Assembly (NCBI GenBank): GCA_043801855.1 | Contig: JAZDLQ010000019.1 | Location: forward strand, 1-64,000 | From: CAYTWW01 sp043801855 | GTDB taxonomy: Archaea; Nanobdellota; Nanobdellia; Woesearchaeales; GW2011-AR15 | Direction: 5' to 3' | Length of the DNA: 64,000 nt | In this document: piece after piece, positions 1-8,200 of the stretch | Layout of the letters: every line of letters begins with the position of its first letter | Numbering within the stretch: position 1 is the stretch's first letter | Notes under the pieces: generated by a model | What the model was told of the DNA's origin: nothing | Database searches by the model: none | The model's input: the letters and a program-made list of their open reading frames with translations, nothing else | Position numbers and translations under genes: made by a program

Positions 1-5
1 TACTG

Positions 6-29
6 TAAACTATATATACATATAGTTTA
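6..29. repeat. 10-bp inverted repeat, possible terminator
   Basis: TAAACTATAT (6-15) is the exact reverse complement of ATATAGTTTA (20-29), with a 4-base loop. It lies downstream of the minus-strand response regulator gene, so it may help end that transcript or belong to an unseen gene to the left. The arms are very AT-rich, so function is uncertain. Confidence 0.4.
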
Positions 30-142
30 TAAATTTTTCGGTTTTGAAGTCACTAAATTATAAAATCATGATAAAAATGTATTCAAAGAAGATACAAAAA
101 AAATATCGACGAGAACTATTTTAGAAAATCAACACATTCATT

Positions 143-502
143 TCAGAAGTTCTTACTTATTATTTCAGCTACATCTTCCTGTTTGATTGGTTTCATAATA
201 TAGCCAATGCAACCAGCCTTTTTTGATCTTGCTTCATGTTCTTTTTCTTTAAGGGCCGTGCACATGGCAACCTTTGCATTTTGATCAATTTTTTTTATCT
301 CTTCAAGAGCACTTATTCCATCTATGCCTTCAGGCAAATATATATCCATAAATACCAACGTAGGCTTCTCACTTTTGTATTTTTCAACAGCTTCTTTTCC
401 ATTATAGGCTTCAATGATTTCAGCTTTAATTCCTGTTTTATTAATAAAGTTTTTAGTTATAGCTATTGCAAGCTTGCTGTCGTCAACTATCATTATTTTC
501 AT
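143..502 (-). CDS. CheY-like response regulator, receiver domain only
   Basis: A 119-aa single receiver domain. The acidic pair D7-D8, the phosphoacceptor D53 (in FMDIYLP), T82 and K104 (in MKP) are all in the expected positions, so it should be phosphorylated by a histidine kinase. There is no output domain; such stand-alone receivers usually signal by protein-protein contact. No kinase is adjacent. The only other sensory protein in the window is the MEDS-domain protein at 29967-30620. The function is clear at family level; the pathway is unknown. Confidence 0.93.
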   Translation of the reverse strand: MKIMIVDDSKLAIAITKNFINKTGIKAEIIEAYNGKEAVEKYKSEKPTLVFMDIYLPEGIDGISALEEIKKIDQNAKVAMCTALKEKEHEARSKKAGCIGYIMKPIKQEDVAEIISKNF

Positions 503-708
503 TTATAATAACCCTTTGGCTTTTTCAGTGATATAAATAAAGCAAACAGTATCTTATATTTATAATTTAGCTTGATTTGACAATTGCGTGCAATATAGAT
601 TTAGCGAATCGAAATCAAAATAATTAAGTCATGTTTCCGCAATAGCTATCATCTTCTTGCTTATTGCCTTTCAAAAATTATTTATTTGCCAGCAATAAAA
701 CTATTTTC

Positions 709-1278
709 ATGGAGCCATTGCCGTTTGAACTGGATAAAAGAAGGAAGCTATCAGATGATGAGATAGAGCGCATGTGTGCGATGCACCGGTTAGGTTATGG
801 ATATCGCCGACTCTCAAAGGAATTTGGAGTTACTCAATCAACTGCAGCTTACTGGGTTAATCCAGAGTTTAGGAAGCTGAAAAGGGAGCTTTCCAAGCAG
901 GAGTCTATTGAAAGGTATCATTTCGAGCCAGGCTACAAGGAAAGCAAGCACTTACCGGCTATGAGGAAAACCAGGAAAAGACACAGGCTGAGATACAACA
1001 AGGCATCAGAGGAATGGAGAAAGGCCCATCCAGATAAACAGAAAGAAATACAAGCAACCTGGAGAGATGCTAACAAAGACAAGATTAAAGAGCTAAATGA
1101 AAAGTACTGGAAGGATCACAAGCTCAGGAAGTATTATGGCAAGCAGCTCTGGCTTTGGAAGACCAAGTTGAAAAGGGCGGACAGCAAAGAAAGAAGAAGA
1201 GAGTGCCTTTTGAAAATTAAGGAGTATAGCAAGCTCTTTGAGAATGAAAAAAGAAAGGGTTCCCCGGGCCCCTCCTAA
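709..1278 (+). CDS. HTH protein with long basic helical tail
   Basis: A 189-aa protein starting at ATG 709; a TTG at 664 would add 15 residues. The N-terminal part (about residues 12-55) holds a helix-turn-helix resembling resolvase/Hin-type DNA-binding domains, with the core GYGYRRLSKEFGV. The remainder is rich in Lys, Arg and Glu and looks like an extended or coiled-coil helix. Recruitment or regulation of DNA is inferred. Codon use (AGG, CTG, GCC) is more GC-rich than most of the window and resembles the genes at 35-41 kb. It sits 3 bases before the first HExxH membrane protein and is probably cotranscribed with it. Confidence 0.6.
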   Translation: MEPLPFELDKRRKLSDDEIERMCAMHRLGYGYRRLSKEFGVTQSTAAYWVNPEFRKLKRELSKQESIERYHFEPGYKESKHLPAMRKTRKRHRLRYNKASEEWRKAHPDKQKEIQATWRDANKDKIKELNEKYWKDHKLRKYYGKQLWLWKTKLKRADSKERRRECLLKIKEYSKLFENEKRKGSPGPS

Positions 1279-1281
1279 AGA

Positions 1282-1914
1282 ATGGGACACTCAACAAAAT
1301 TGGCGCGCGCAGCGAAGTTTCGGAAGATTTTCAGTTACTATACGCTCTTTACAGCTTTCCTTGTAGCCTTGATTCCAGCATATCTGATTGGGGTTGCCAC
1401 TTATTGCGGACACTTCTACATTCATGAAGCCGGCCACATGATATTTGGCAGCTTTGATAACCTGATCCATGGAAGGCCATCAGAGTATAGGATTACTACA
1501 TATTCCTCTTGCCCTTCAATGGAGTTTTTCAAGATTCCCCATCAGGTGTTGATGGCCGAAGGCAAGCCAAGTTTGAACTATGCATTGGGAGGAAGCATTA
1601 CAGTCATGATTGTGATAGTATTTCTAACCTTAATAACTTACAAACTTACAAAGAATAAATTATCTTATGCATTCCCCTTCCTTTTCCTGATCCATGAGAT
1701 ATTCGGCAACAACCTTTGCGGCACTGATAATATCAGGGGAGCACCACTTGATATATGCAGGACCACATTCATCGGAAGCATAATCCCTTATTTCTTTTAC
1801 TTTTACATGGCACTTATTGCCATACTGCTGACTCCCTGGATTTCCAGGCATGTCATGGAAAGGGGGTATAAGGTAGGAGAAGAAATCGGGAAGCGACTGA
1901 GAAAGACCAACTGA
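1282..1914 (+). CDS. Membrane protein with HExxH zinc site, M50-like
   Basis: A 210-aa multi-pass membrane protein. The second hydrophobic segment runs straight into H48-E49-A-G-H52, the HExxH signature of zinc metalloproteases, in the context seen in site-2-protease (M50) relatives. A later segment contains FLIHEIFGNN followed by GTDN, where an acidic residue could be the third metal ligand, but the classic NxxPxxPLDG motif of M50 enzymes is absent. Intramembrane protease activity is therefore an inference. It is followed 11 bases later by a second, diverged HExxH membrane protein, suggesting the two work as a pair. Confidence 0.6.
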   Translation: MGHSTKLARAAKFRKIFSYYTLFTAFLVALIPAYLIGVATYCGHFYIHEAGHMIFGSFDNLIHGRPSEYRITTYSSCPSMEFFKIPHQVLMAEGKPSLNYALGGSITVMIVIVFLTLITYKLTKNKLSYAFPFLFLIHEIFGNNLCGTDNIRGAPLDICRTTFIGSIIPYFFYFYMALIAILLTPWISRHVMERGYKVGEEIGKRLRKTN

Positions 1915-1925
1915 CAGGTGTTTCA

Positions 1926-2483
1926 ATGAAACAAAGGAATAAACGAGCATTGCTGATATGCGTAATCATGGCATGCTTAGGATACCTTTTCATTTATGGA
2001 ACTGACATTCCCATTTCTCTTCATGAGAGAACTCATATTATAGCGCATAAGCTGTTCACAGGAGAATCATGTAATATGACAAGCATAAGGACACCGGAAG
2101 AGGATAATTTCCTTCATGAAAGCTATACTTGGCAAGTGCAATGCTTCAAATCAGGTTCAACTAGCCAGGAACATTTTATCAAGCTGAGTGCTTTTACATT
2201 TGAAACAATCATTGCAGTAATCCTTGTTTTGACTCCGCTCTCTTTGTTTGGGGGGTTTTGGTTTATGCGCCTGGCAAGCATATTCTTATTTAGCAACCTT
2301 GTAGCACCTTCAGACCTCGAGCATATAAATCCTCCGTTGATAAGATTAATTGGTCTTGCCTTTATACTTCTATTTATCGTTAGCTTCTGGATTCAGTGGA
2401 AGTGGGTAAATTATGTATTATCCAGATATGAAAAAAAAAGCCATAAACACAGATTTGGCAAAACTTTTATACCTCTTTTATAA
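1926..2483 (+). CDS. Second HExxH membrane protein
   Basis: A 185-aa protein with an N-terminal hydrophobic helix, then H33-E34-R-T-H37 (HExxH) and a further His at 41, a soluble loop with cysteines (residues about 46-80), and two or three C-terminal hydrophobic segments. The topology parallels the preceding protein (TM, HExxH, loop, TMs), though sequence similarity is slight. SDLEH near residue 137 could supply an acidic metal ligand. The start at ATG 1926 follows the upstream stop by 11 bases. The function is unknown; a membrane zinc protease, possibly a heteromeric partner of its neighbour, is inferred. Confidence 0.55.
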   Translation: MKQRNKRALLICVIMACLGYLFIYGTDIPISLHERTHIIAHKLFTGESCNMTSIRTPEEDNFLHESYTWQVQCFKSGSTSQEHFIKLSAFTFETIIAVILVLTPLSLFGGFWFMRLASIFLFSNLVAPSDLEHINPPLIRLIGLAFILLFIVSFWIQWKWVNYVLSRYEKKSHKHRFGKTFIPLL

Positions 2484-2493
2484 TCAAACCATC

Positions 2494-3366
2494 ATGAAGC
2501 AGCTTTTTAATATGCTCGACAATTACAAGAAACAGGATTATGCCAGGATCCAGTCCAGCTCTTCAATACTTACCTACAAGCAGTGCCCGAGAAAATACTA
2601 CAATGAATATATTTTAGGCATTAAGCCAGAGCCAAACATATATTTAATCAGGGGAAAAATAGTGCATACTGTTCTTGAGCATTTTTATGACATTGAATTA
2701 GATGAAGGTTCAGCCGCATATTTGTATGAAATATTCTGGCAGAGGCTAATGTTCCTTTTTAATAAAGAATGGTCAGATAAAAAAGATGAGTTTACTAAGC
2801 TTGATCTTGAAAAAAAGGAGCTTGAATTTTACAAACAGGAATCCAGAGAAATGCTACATATATGGCTCATGCGCTTCCTTGGCAAAATCAGTATGAGAGT
2901 AAACAAAGGGGAAGACACAGAAACAGCTTTTAAAAACCTGATTCCTGAAAGGGAAGTGCATATAGTGTCTGAGCTGTTTGGAGTACAGGGTTATATTGAC
3001 TCTTTGTTATATGGCGAAATCATAGATTATAAAACTTCAAATAAATGTGATTTGACACCTGAATATAAAATACAACTTGGGATATATTGCCTTCTTCACT
3101 TAATAAAATACAATCGGATGCCAAAAAAAGCAGGAATAGATTTTCTAAAATTCAAGGAAATGTGTATTGAAGATGAGGATGAACTTAACAATCTTGCATA
3201 TCAGGCACTCTTTGAAATTGAGCAGGTGCACATGTCAACAACAACTAATGAGATAGAAGATTATCCATGTAAAGAATCCCCTTTATGCAAGTGGGAAAAT
3301 GAAAGAGGAACAGGGGAGTGCCATCATTACAAAAAATGCAGGAATAAGTCATTACTGAAAAATTAA
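2494..3366 (+). CDS. RecB/Cas4-like PD-(D/E)XK nuclease with Fe-S cysteines
   Basis: A 290-aa protein starting at ATG 2494, after the previous gene ends. The order of motifs is that of RecB/AddB/Cas4 nucleases: N-terminal SILTYKQCPRKYY with C31, a GxxxH-type helix (GKIVHTVLEHF), then GYIDSLL, EIIDYKTS (the acidic residue and the D-x-K of the active site) and QLGIYCLLH (motif QxxxY-like). Three more cysteines cluster near the C-terminus (PCKESPLC and GECHHYKKC), which with C31 could bind a 4Fe-4S cluster. It would cut or process DNA ends. No cas1/cas2 or repeat array is present, so a CRISPR role is not supported. Confidence 0.85.
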   Translation: MKQLFNMLDNYKKQDYARIQSSSSILTYKQCPRKYYNEYILGIKPEPNIYLIRGKIVHTVLEHFYDIELDEGSAAYLYEIFWQRLMFLFNKEWSDKKDEFTKLDLEKKELEFYKQESREMLHIWLMRFLGKISMRVNKGEDTETAFKNLIPEREVHIVSELFGVQGYIDSLLYGEIIDYKTSNKCDLTPEYKIQLGIYCLLHLIKYNRMPKKAGIDFLKFKEMCIEDEDELNNLAYQALFEIEQVHMSTTTNEIEDYPCKESPLCKWENERGTGECHHYKKCRNKSLLKN

Positions 3367-3407
3367 ACAATAGAATTATATTATTAAACAAAATTAAATG
3401 AATTAAG

Positions 3408-3608
3408 ATGGGGCAGGAACAGGTTTATCATTTTTTACAGAACAATAGAACCACATGGTACACAACTAAAGACATTGCAACAAAATTAGATGCATCAGTT
3501 GGCTCTGTTACAACTAACTTAAAAAAACTTAGAGACTCTGGCCAGGTGGAATACAAAAGTTCTGATATGAGGGTAAGCCAGTTTTTATACAAATGGAAAA
3601 AACCATAA
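3408..3608 (+). CDS. Small winged-helix DNA-binding protein
   Basis: A 66-aa protein that is essentially one winged-helix domain: TTKDIATKLDASVGSVTTNLKKLRDSG has the helix-turn-helix pattern and the C-terminal strands form the wing. No ligand domain. It most likely regulates nearby promoters; the target is unknown. The upstream 40 bases are AT-rich and lack a strong ribosome binding site, so it may be leaderless. Confidence 0.75.
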   Translation: MGQEQVYHFLQNNRTTWYTTKDIATKLDASVGSVTTNLKKLRDSGQVEYKSSDMRVSQFLYKWKKP

Positions 3609-3610
3609 AA

Positions 3611-3877
3611 TCATCTTGCTAAAAAATTTATAAAAACAAACCATAGAATCCCAAGAACAAGGACAATTTTACCATTTGTGCATATCGCCCATATAAGTGC
3701 ATCTTTTAATGTAATGTTTGAATGTTCGCTGTATTTCATGTATAATGCAGTTATAAAACAGAAAATTATCAGTGGATTTAAAATGCCAATGATGCCAATT
3801 ACAAAAAATATCCAATTACCGCCTTTAAGGTCGATTTTCCATTTATTTGGTTCAACAGACCATAATGTTTGAATCAT
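3611..3877 (-). CDS. Small two-TM membrane protein
   Basis: An 88-aa protein with two hydrophobic segments (about residues 22-48 and 67-86) separated by a polar loop. It is not recognised. It follows a 41-aa ORF on the same strand with only 2 bases between them, so the two are probably cotranslated. It converges on the winged-helix gene at 3408-3608, with their ends 2 bases apart. Confidence 0.5.
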   Translation of the reverse strand: MIQTLWSVEPNKWKIDLKGGNWIFFVIGIIGILNPLIIFCFITALYMKYSEHSNITLKDALIWAICTNGKIVLVLGILWFVFINFLAR

Positions 3878-3879
3878 TT

Positions 3880-4005
3880 TTATTGAAATAATTTTTTATG
3901 CAATTCATTCCATGCTTTAGCTTTAGCCTCATTATGATGATAACCTTGTTTAATGTATTCGTAAGTTTTCGCTTCAAGCTCTTCGTAAAGTTCAATAAAA
4001 TTCAT
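3880..4005 (-). CDS. 41-aa hypothetical protein
   Basis: A short ORF from ATG 4005 to TAA 3880, rich in Glu, Lys, Tyr and His, beginning MNFIELYEELEAK and ending NELHKKLFQ. The stop is 2 bases before the ATG of the downstream membrane protein, an arrangement typical of a real operon. It is predicted to be wholly helical. No family is recognised. Confidence 0.45.
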   Translation of the reverse strand: MNFIELYEELEAKTYEYIKQGYHHNEAKAKAWNELHKKLFQ

Positions 4006-4146
4006 TTTTATTGTGCTCTAAAAGAGTAATATTTGAACGAACAAGTATAAATAATTATCTAAAATATATACAAAATGCATAATTTTTTCAATTTTATTAT
4101 ATATTTTATATAAAAGATTAAAAAATAGTGAATTCTTGAGATGGAG

Positions 4147-4635
4147 TTATGAAATATTTTCTATAATAACTTCTGAATGAGAAACATCTGCACCTTTAGA
4201 TCTTAAGAATTTCTCAATTTCCTTAAAATCATCAATTTCTCTTACAATTATATCTGCTCTGAATGAATTTTGATAGCATCTTTTAATATCAGTAATTGCC
4301 GGATGTTTCTTAAGAATGTCCAGTAAGGTGTTTTCGTCTTTCCCATTATATTTTAATTCCACTTCAATAATTTTAAAACCAAGAGCAAACGGATTTAATT
4401 TCCATGTTGACGTTATAATTTTATTTTTTTGAAGCCTTTCAAAGTTTGCATTAACAGTAATCCTTGATAAGCCAGTTTCCTTTGCCATTGTGCTCATGAC
4501 AAGCTTATCATTTTTTAGGCTTAGCAGATATTTTATTATTTTTTTCTCAGAATTATTTATCTCTGCACCTTTCTTTTTTTCTTCAAAACCAAGCAAATCA
4601 TCAACTTCTGCTTTTTTATCATTTATTTTTTTCAT
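4147..4635 (-). CDS. Lrp/AsnC-family transcription regulator
   Basis: A 162-aa protein with a Lys-rich N-terminal extension, a helix-turn-helix at about residues 45-80 (KETGLSRITVNANFERLQKNKII) and a C-terminal domain with the alternating pattern of the RAM/AsnC ligand-binding fold (residues 85-160). Members bind DNA as oligomers and respond to small molecules, usually amino acids. The extension before the HTH is longer than in typical Lrp proteins. No partner enzyme is adjacent. Confidence 0.75.
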   Translation of the reverse strand: MKKINDKKAEVDDLLGFEEKKKGAEINNSEKKIIKYLLSLKNDKLVMSTMAKETGLSRITVNANFERLQKNKIITSTWKLNPFALGFKIIEVELKYNGKDENTLLDILKKHPAITDIKRCYQNSFRADIIVREIDDFKEIEKFLRSKGADVSHSEVIIENIS

Positions 4636-4746
4636 CTTTTCTTAGTGAGCTAATGGATACAGCAATAAAAACATTGTTGTTTTTTACTATAAGTTGAATG
4701 GGAATGAAGTTATAACTGTTTCTATTTCCTACGCTATCCCTACCCT

Positions 4747-4756
4747 AAAATATAAA
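4747..4756 (+). promoter_or_regulatory. TATA box for winged-helix gene
   Basis: AAAATATAAA lies about 27 bases before ATG 4779 and there is no ribosome binding site between, which fits an archaeal promoter giving a leaderless mRNA. Confidence 0.5.
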
Positions 4757-4778
4757 CATAAAAAACCACTTATCTAAC

Positions 4779-5039
4779 ATGGTTGAATGGGAATTGGTTT
4801 CTTGGATACTTAGGGGGCGATTAAAGAGAAAAATAATAAAATCATTTGACAAACCAAAAACAGCTACAAGCCTTTCCAAGGAATTAAAAACGCATCGCAG
4901 CACAATAAGTTCTATAATAATTGAATTTGAAAAAAAAGGAATACTATTATGCCTTGACAAAGGGCAGCCTTACAATAGGTTTTACAAAATTACTTCTTTC
5001 GGAGAAGCCGTAGTTAAAGAAATAGATAATATCCGGTAG
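4779..5039 (+). CDS. ArsR-like winged-helix regulator
   Basis: An 86-aa winged-helix protein. ATSLSKELKTHRSTISSIIIEFEKKGIL is the helix-turn-helix and the following residues to YNRFYKITSFGEAVV form the wing, as in ArsR/MarR-type archaeal regulators. It is leaderless from ATG 4779. It sits directly upstream of the promoter region of the conjugation-like operon (5091-5160) and is the best candidate for its regulator; that link is inferred from position only. Confidence 0.75.
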   Translation: MVEWELVSWILRGRLKRKIIKSFDKPKTATSLSKELKTHRSTISSIIIEFEKKGILLCLDKGQPYNRFYKITSFGEAVVKEIDNIR

Positions 5040-5090
5040 GCAAACTATTGTTTTATATGTTGAATTCGACAATAGGCATGTCCTTAAAAT

Positions 5091-5120
5091 TTTAATATAT
5101 TATACAATTTGTATATTAAA
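5091..5120. promoter_or_regulatory. 9-bp dyad, candidate operator of conjugation operon
   Basis: TTTAATATA (5091-5099) is repeated inverted as TATATTAAA (5112-5120). It lies 30 bases before the TATA box of the long operon and just after the winged-helix gene, the usual position for an operator. The arms are AT-only, so chance is possible. Confidence 0.4.
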
Positions 5121-5148
5121 TACTAAAAATAATATACATTTAGTTAAG

Positions 5149-5160
5149 TTTATATATTTG
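5149..5160 (+). promoter_or_regulatory. TATA box of conjugation-like operon
   Basis: TTTATATATTTG stands about 50 bases before the first gene of the operon, leaving room for a short leader containing the GAGGTG ribosome binding site at 5205-5210. Confidence 0.5.
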
Positions 5161-5207
5161 CTATTTCTTTGTAAATTCATATTTTAAGGGAGTTTAATTT
5201 AAAAGAG

Positions 5208-8200
5208 GTGAATTTAATCAGGCGAACAAATACATTTTTACAGGTTGCATTCCTTCTCTTAACTCTGTTTGCCGGAAACGCATGCGGTGCATATGTAATC
5301 AATCATGAGAAACCTGTAATCGGATATGTGACAGCAGATGGTGCAGCCAGTACAGAAAACGCAGATTGGATTAAATATGCAAAAAATAACAGCGTAAAGA
5401 ATTTTACAGTAATGTCAATTGGCGCACAGTGGCCTAACATAACAAGATACGAAAGGCTTGTTGATGCATTTGTACTTGGTGATTGGGAAAGCTCTTTATC
5501 AAGAAGGTTGAATCAATCATCAAAGGGCATTGTTGTTTTAGGCTATGGTGATTTTGATACAGAGTGGGGGTATTGCAACAATACAGGTGATTGGCAGGGC
5601 GGAGCATTATACATCAACTCAACAAGCAGTATGACATTTTTTAATTCCACATATTACTGGTTTAATTCAACAGGCAGAAAAAATGTTGTTGACACATATA
5701 CAGATTTTCGCGGTTGTGGAAATGCAACATTTAGCACATATGAAAATAAATTCGGCTGCACCGATTCAAGTTATACAAAAGGCTCATGTTACGCACTTGA
5801 TAATAACACACAGTATTATGACGGAGACGTATCAAGGAATACTCAGGCAAGGCTTGTCAGGCTTCCGCTTAGCGAACAATGGCTAGTTAGGCCCGAATTG
5901 AATCTGTCGTCCGACTATTTATTAAGAGACATTAGGGCAATTAACTGGGTAATTGAGCCATATAATAATGCCTATGTGCCAATTAATCCTATTTTATCAA
6001 ATGAAAACCTTACATTATGGGCTGTGTTTAATGATAGTAATATTTACCAAGATACCCCAATAAATGATTTATGGGTTAGAGATTATGCTCCTGACTATGC
6101 AAATAACAGCCTTAGATACGGATGCTGCGGGTTTGGTGTTGAATTAAACTATACAGATATTGACGGGCATAAAAGAATGAAGATGAATGGAACAGGAATA
6201 TCTTATCCTTCAGAACTTGTCACAAATAACGCAACAAACATTTTTTTCGATTCCAGTGCATCCTATACAGTTGGTTTTGAATTCAGGCCATGGTCACTGT
6301 ATCAGGCAGACAAGAAAAATAAAAATACATCATTTATAATTGCGAGTGACGATAATGTCACAAACAAGATGATTCGGTTTGGCTATAATAGCACAACTAT
6401 CACATGGCTTTTAGCAGGTGAAAGCTGGAAATACATGGATTATTCCCTAAACGAAAGTAAAGTGTATTACATAATGATGGTTTATGACAACTATAATGAT
6501 GAAAATTTACTTTACATTGACGGCCTTTTCGCAGATGCTGTAAGAAATACATACACGAATTTCATTAAACTGTCTACTGGCATAACATCAATTGGCTCAG
6601 CACAATTTAGTGAAGCTAATTGCACATTTGGCAACTTACGTTTTTTTGCACGCGGTTTAAATTTCACAGAAGTAATGGATTATTTTTATGTTGATTCATC
6701 ATCAAGCCCTGCACCTGATTCTGTTCCGTATGAAGATCAAAATTTTTCAGGAATTAATGACATGATTATTTACGCTGATAGGTATGCTCCTCTTCTTGAA
6801 GTAAAATACTACAACAATGCATCACTTTCAAATAACTTTAGTATCCCAAACACCTTTTCAAAGCAAACAGGGCTTGAATGCAAACCGTTTAATTTTTCAT
6901 ATGTCGCCTGTACATCATACAACAACCTAAATATGATTTCATTGAATGTTTCAGGAAACACATCAACTGTTGTTTACAAAGACAGTACACCGACAGCAGC
7001 GCAGGCATTTTCATCTCTTGAAATCATAAGAAATAAGTATCCTGTAATTGCAACACCAAACGGAACAGCTGTCCCTTACATAAATGTTACATGGCTTCAT
7101 CCTGATGGCACGTTCTGGAAATCAAATTTAATACGCCCTCCTGTGAACACATCTATTGCGCCATCATATCAAATTAGTGTAATTCAGGTTTATTACTTAA
7201 ATGCAACAACTGATGCATTTGTAATCTTGGGAAAATATATGGGTGGCAGCAACGAATTTTTTATAATGCTTCATGATGGAAATAATTGGGTCATAAACGA
7301 AACTCTTATTACAAGCATTCAATCATATTCTGCAAATGCTGCAGCAGTCCAGTGCCCTGACATTGGCAATACTTGTTATGTGATGTATGGAAATAATTCT
7401 GCATTTGGCCAAGGCAATATAACTTACAGGCAGCTGTTTAGAAATAATTTCAGCCTAAGTTCAGAACAGTTTTTGTATGTCAATGATAATACATTTGACA
7501 CAAGAAACATCGCAAACACAATCAAAGGCTGCCCTGTTCCAAACAGCGACAAAGTTGCATTTATTTTTGACACCTATAACGGAAACACATACGGTTGGAT
7601 GCTTATCTTCAATAGCACAATGGGACGGCGTCCTGAAAGTTATGCCACAAAATCATCCCAGATTCGAGCGTATAACAATGGCTATGCAAAGGCATCTAAT
7701 TGGGGATGCTTTCCGGATTATGTAAATAATATTACTGTAGGATTTTTTAATTACAATGGCGGTGGCTGCAATGGAAACTGTACAATAACAAACTGGTACA
7801 ATGACAGCAACAGGCAGTGGGCATTTTCTACATGGGACACATCTCGATACTGGCGCAATATCAACTCGCCTTATGCTGCAACACAAGCATACAAATTATC
7901 ACAATCAGTTGAACAGAATAAAACGGTTCTTTCATTTGTTGATATGAATAAAGCATTATGGTCTTTAGTTTTCTGGAATACAACAACATTAAACTGGACA
8001 AATACTGCTCAAAATATTACTGACAACAATAGGCTAATGGAGCATGAAGCAAGCCTGATGCACTCTTATGTGATAATGCCATTATTTCCCTTGAATGAAA
8101 CAAGTGATCATGTATCTGTTAGTATTTCATGGGATTTTAATTTGACAATTCCGTTAACGCATAGTTTTTATTCGCCCTCTTCTGTGCACCAGTTTAATGT

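Noticed and set aside
2413..2493. Earlier starts of the RecB/Cas4-like gene
   Set aside because: They lie inside the preceding gene and add residues with no family similarity; ATG 2494 lies just after the stop.
7653..7886. Minus-strand open frames inside the adhesin gene
   Set aside because: They are antisense shadows of the 1601-aa frame with no ribosome binding sites or recognisable motifs.
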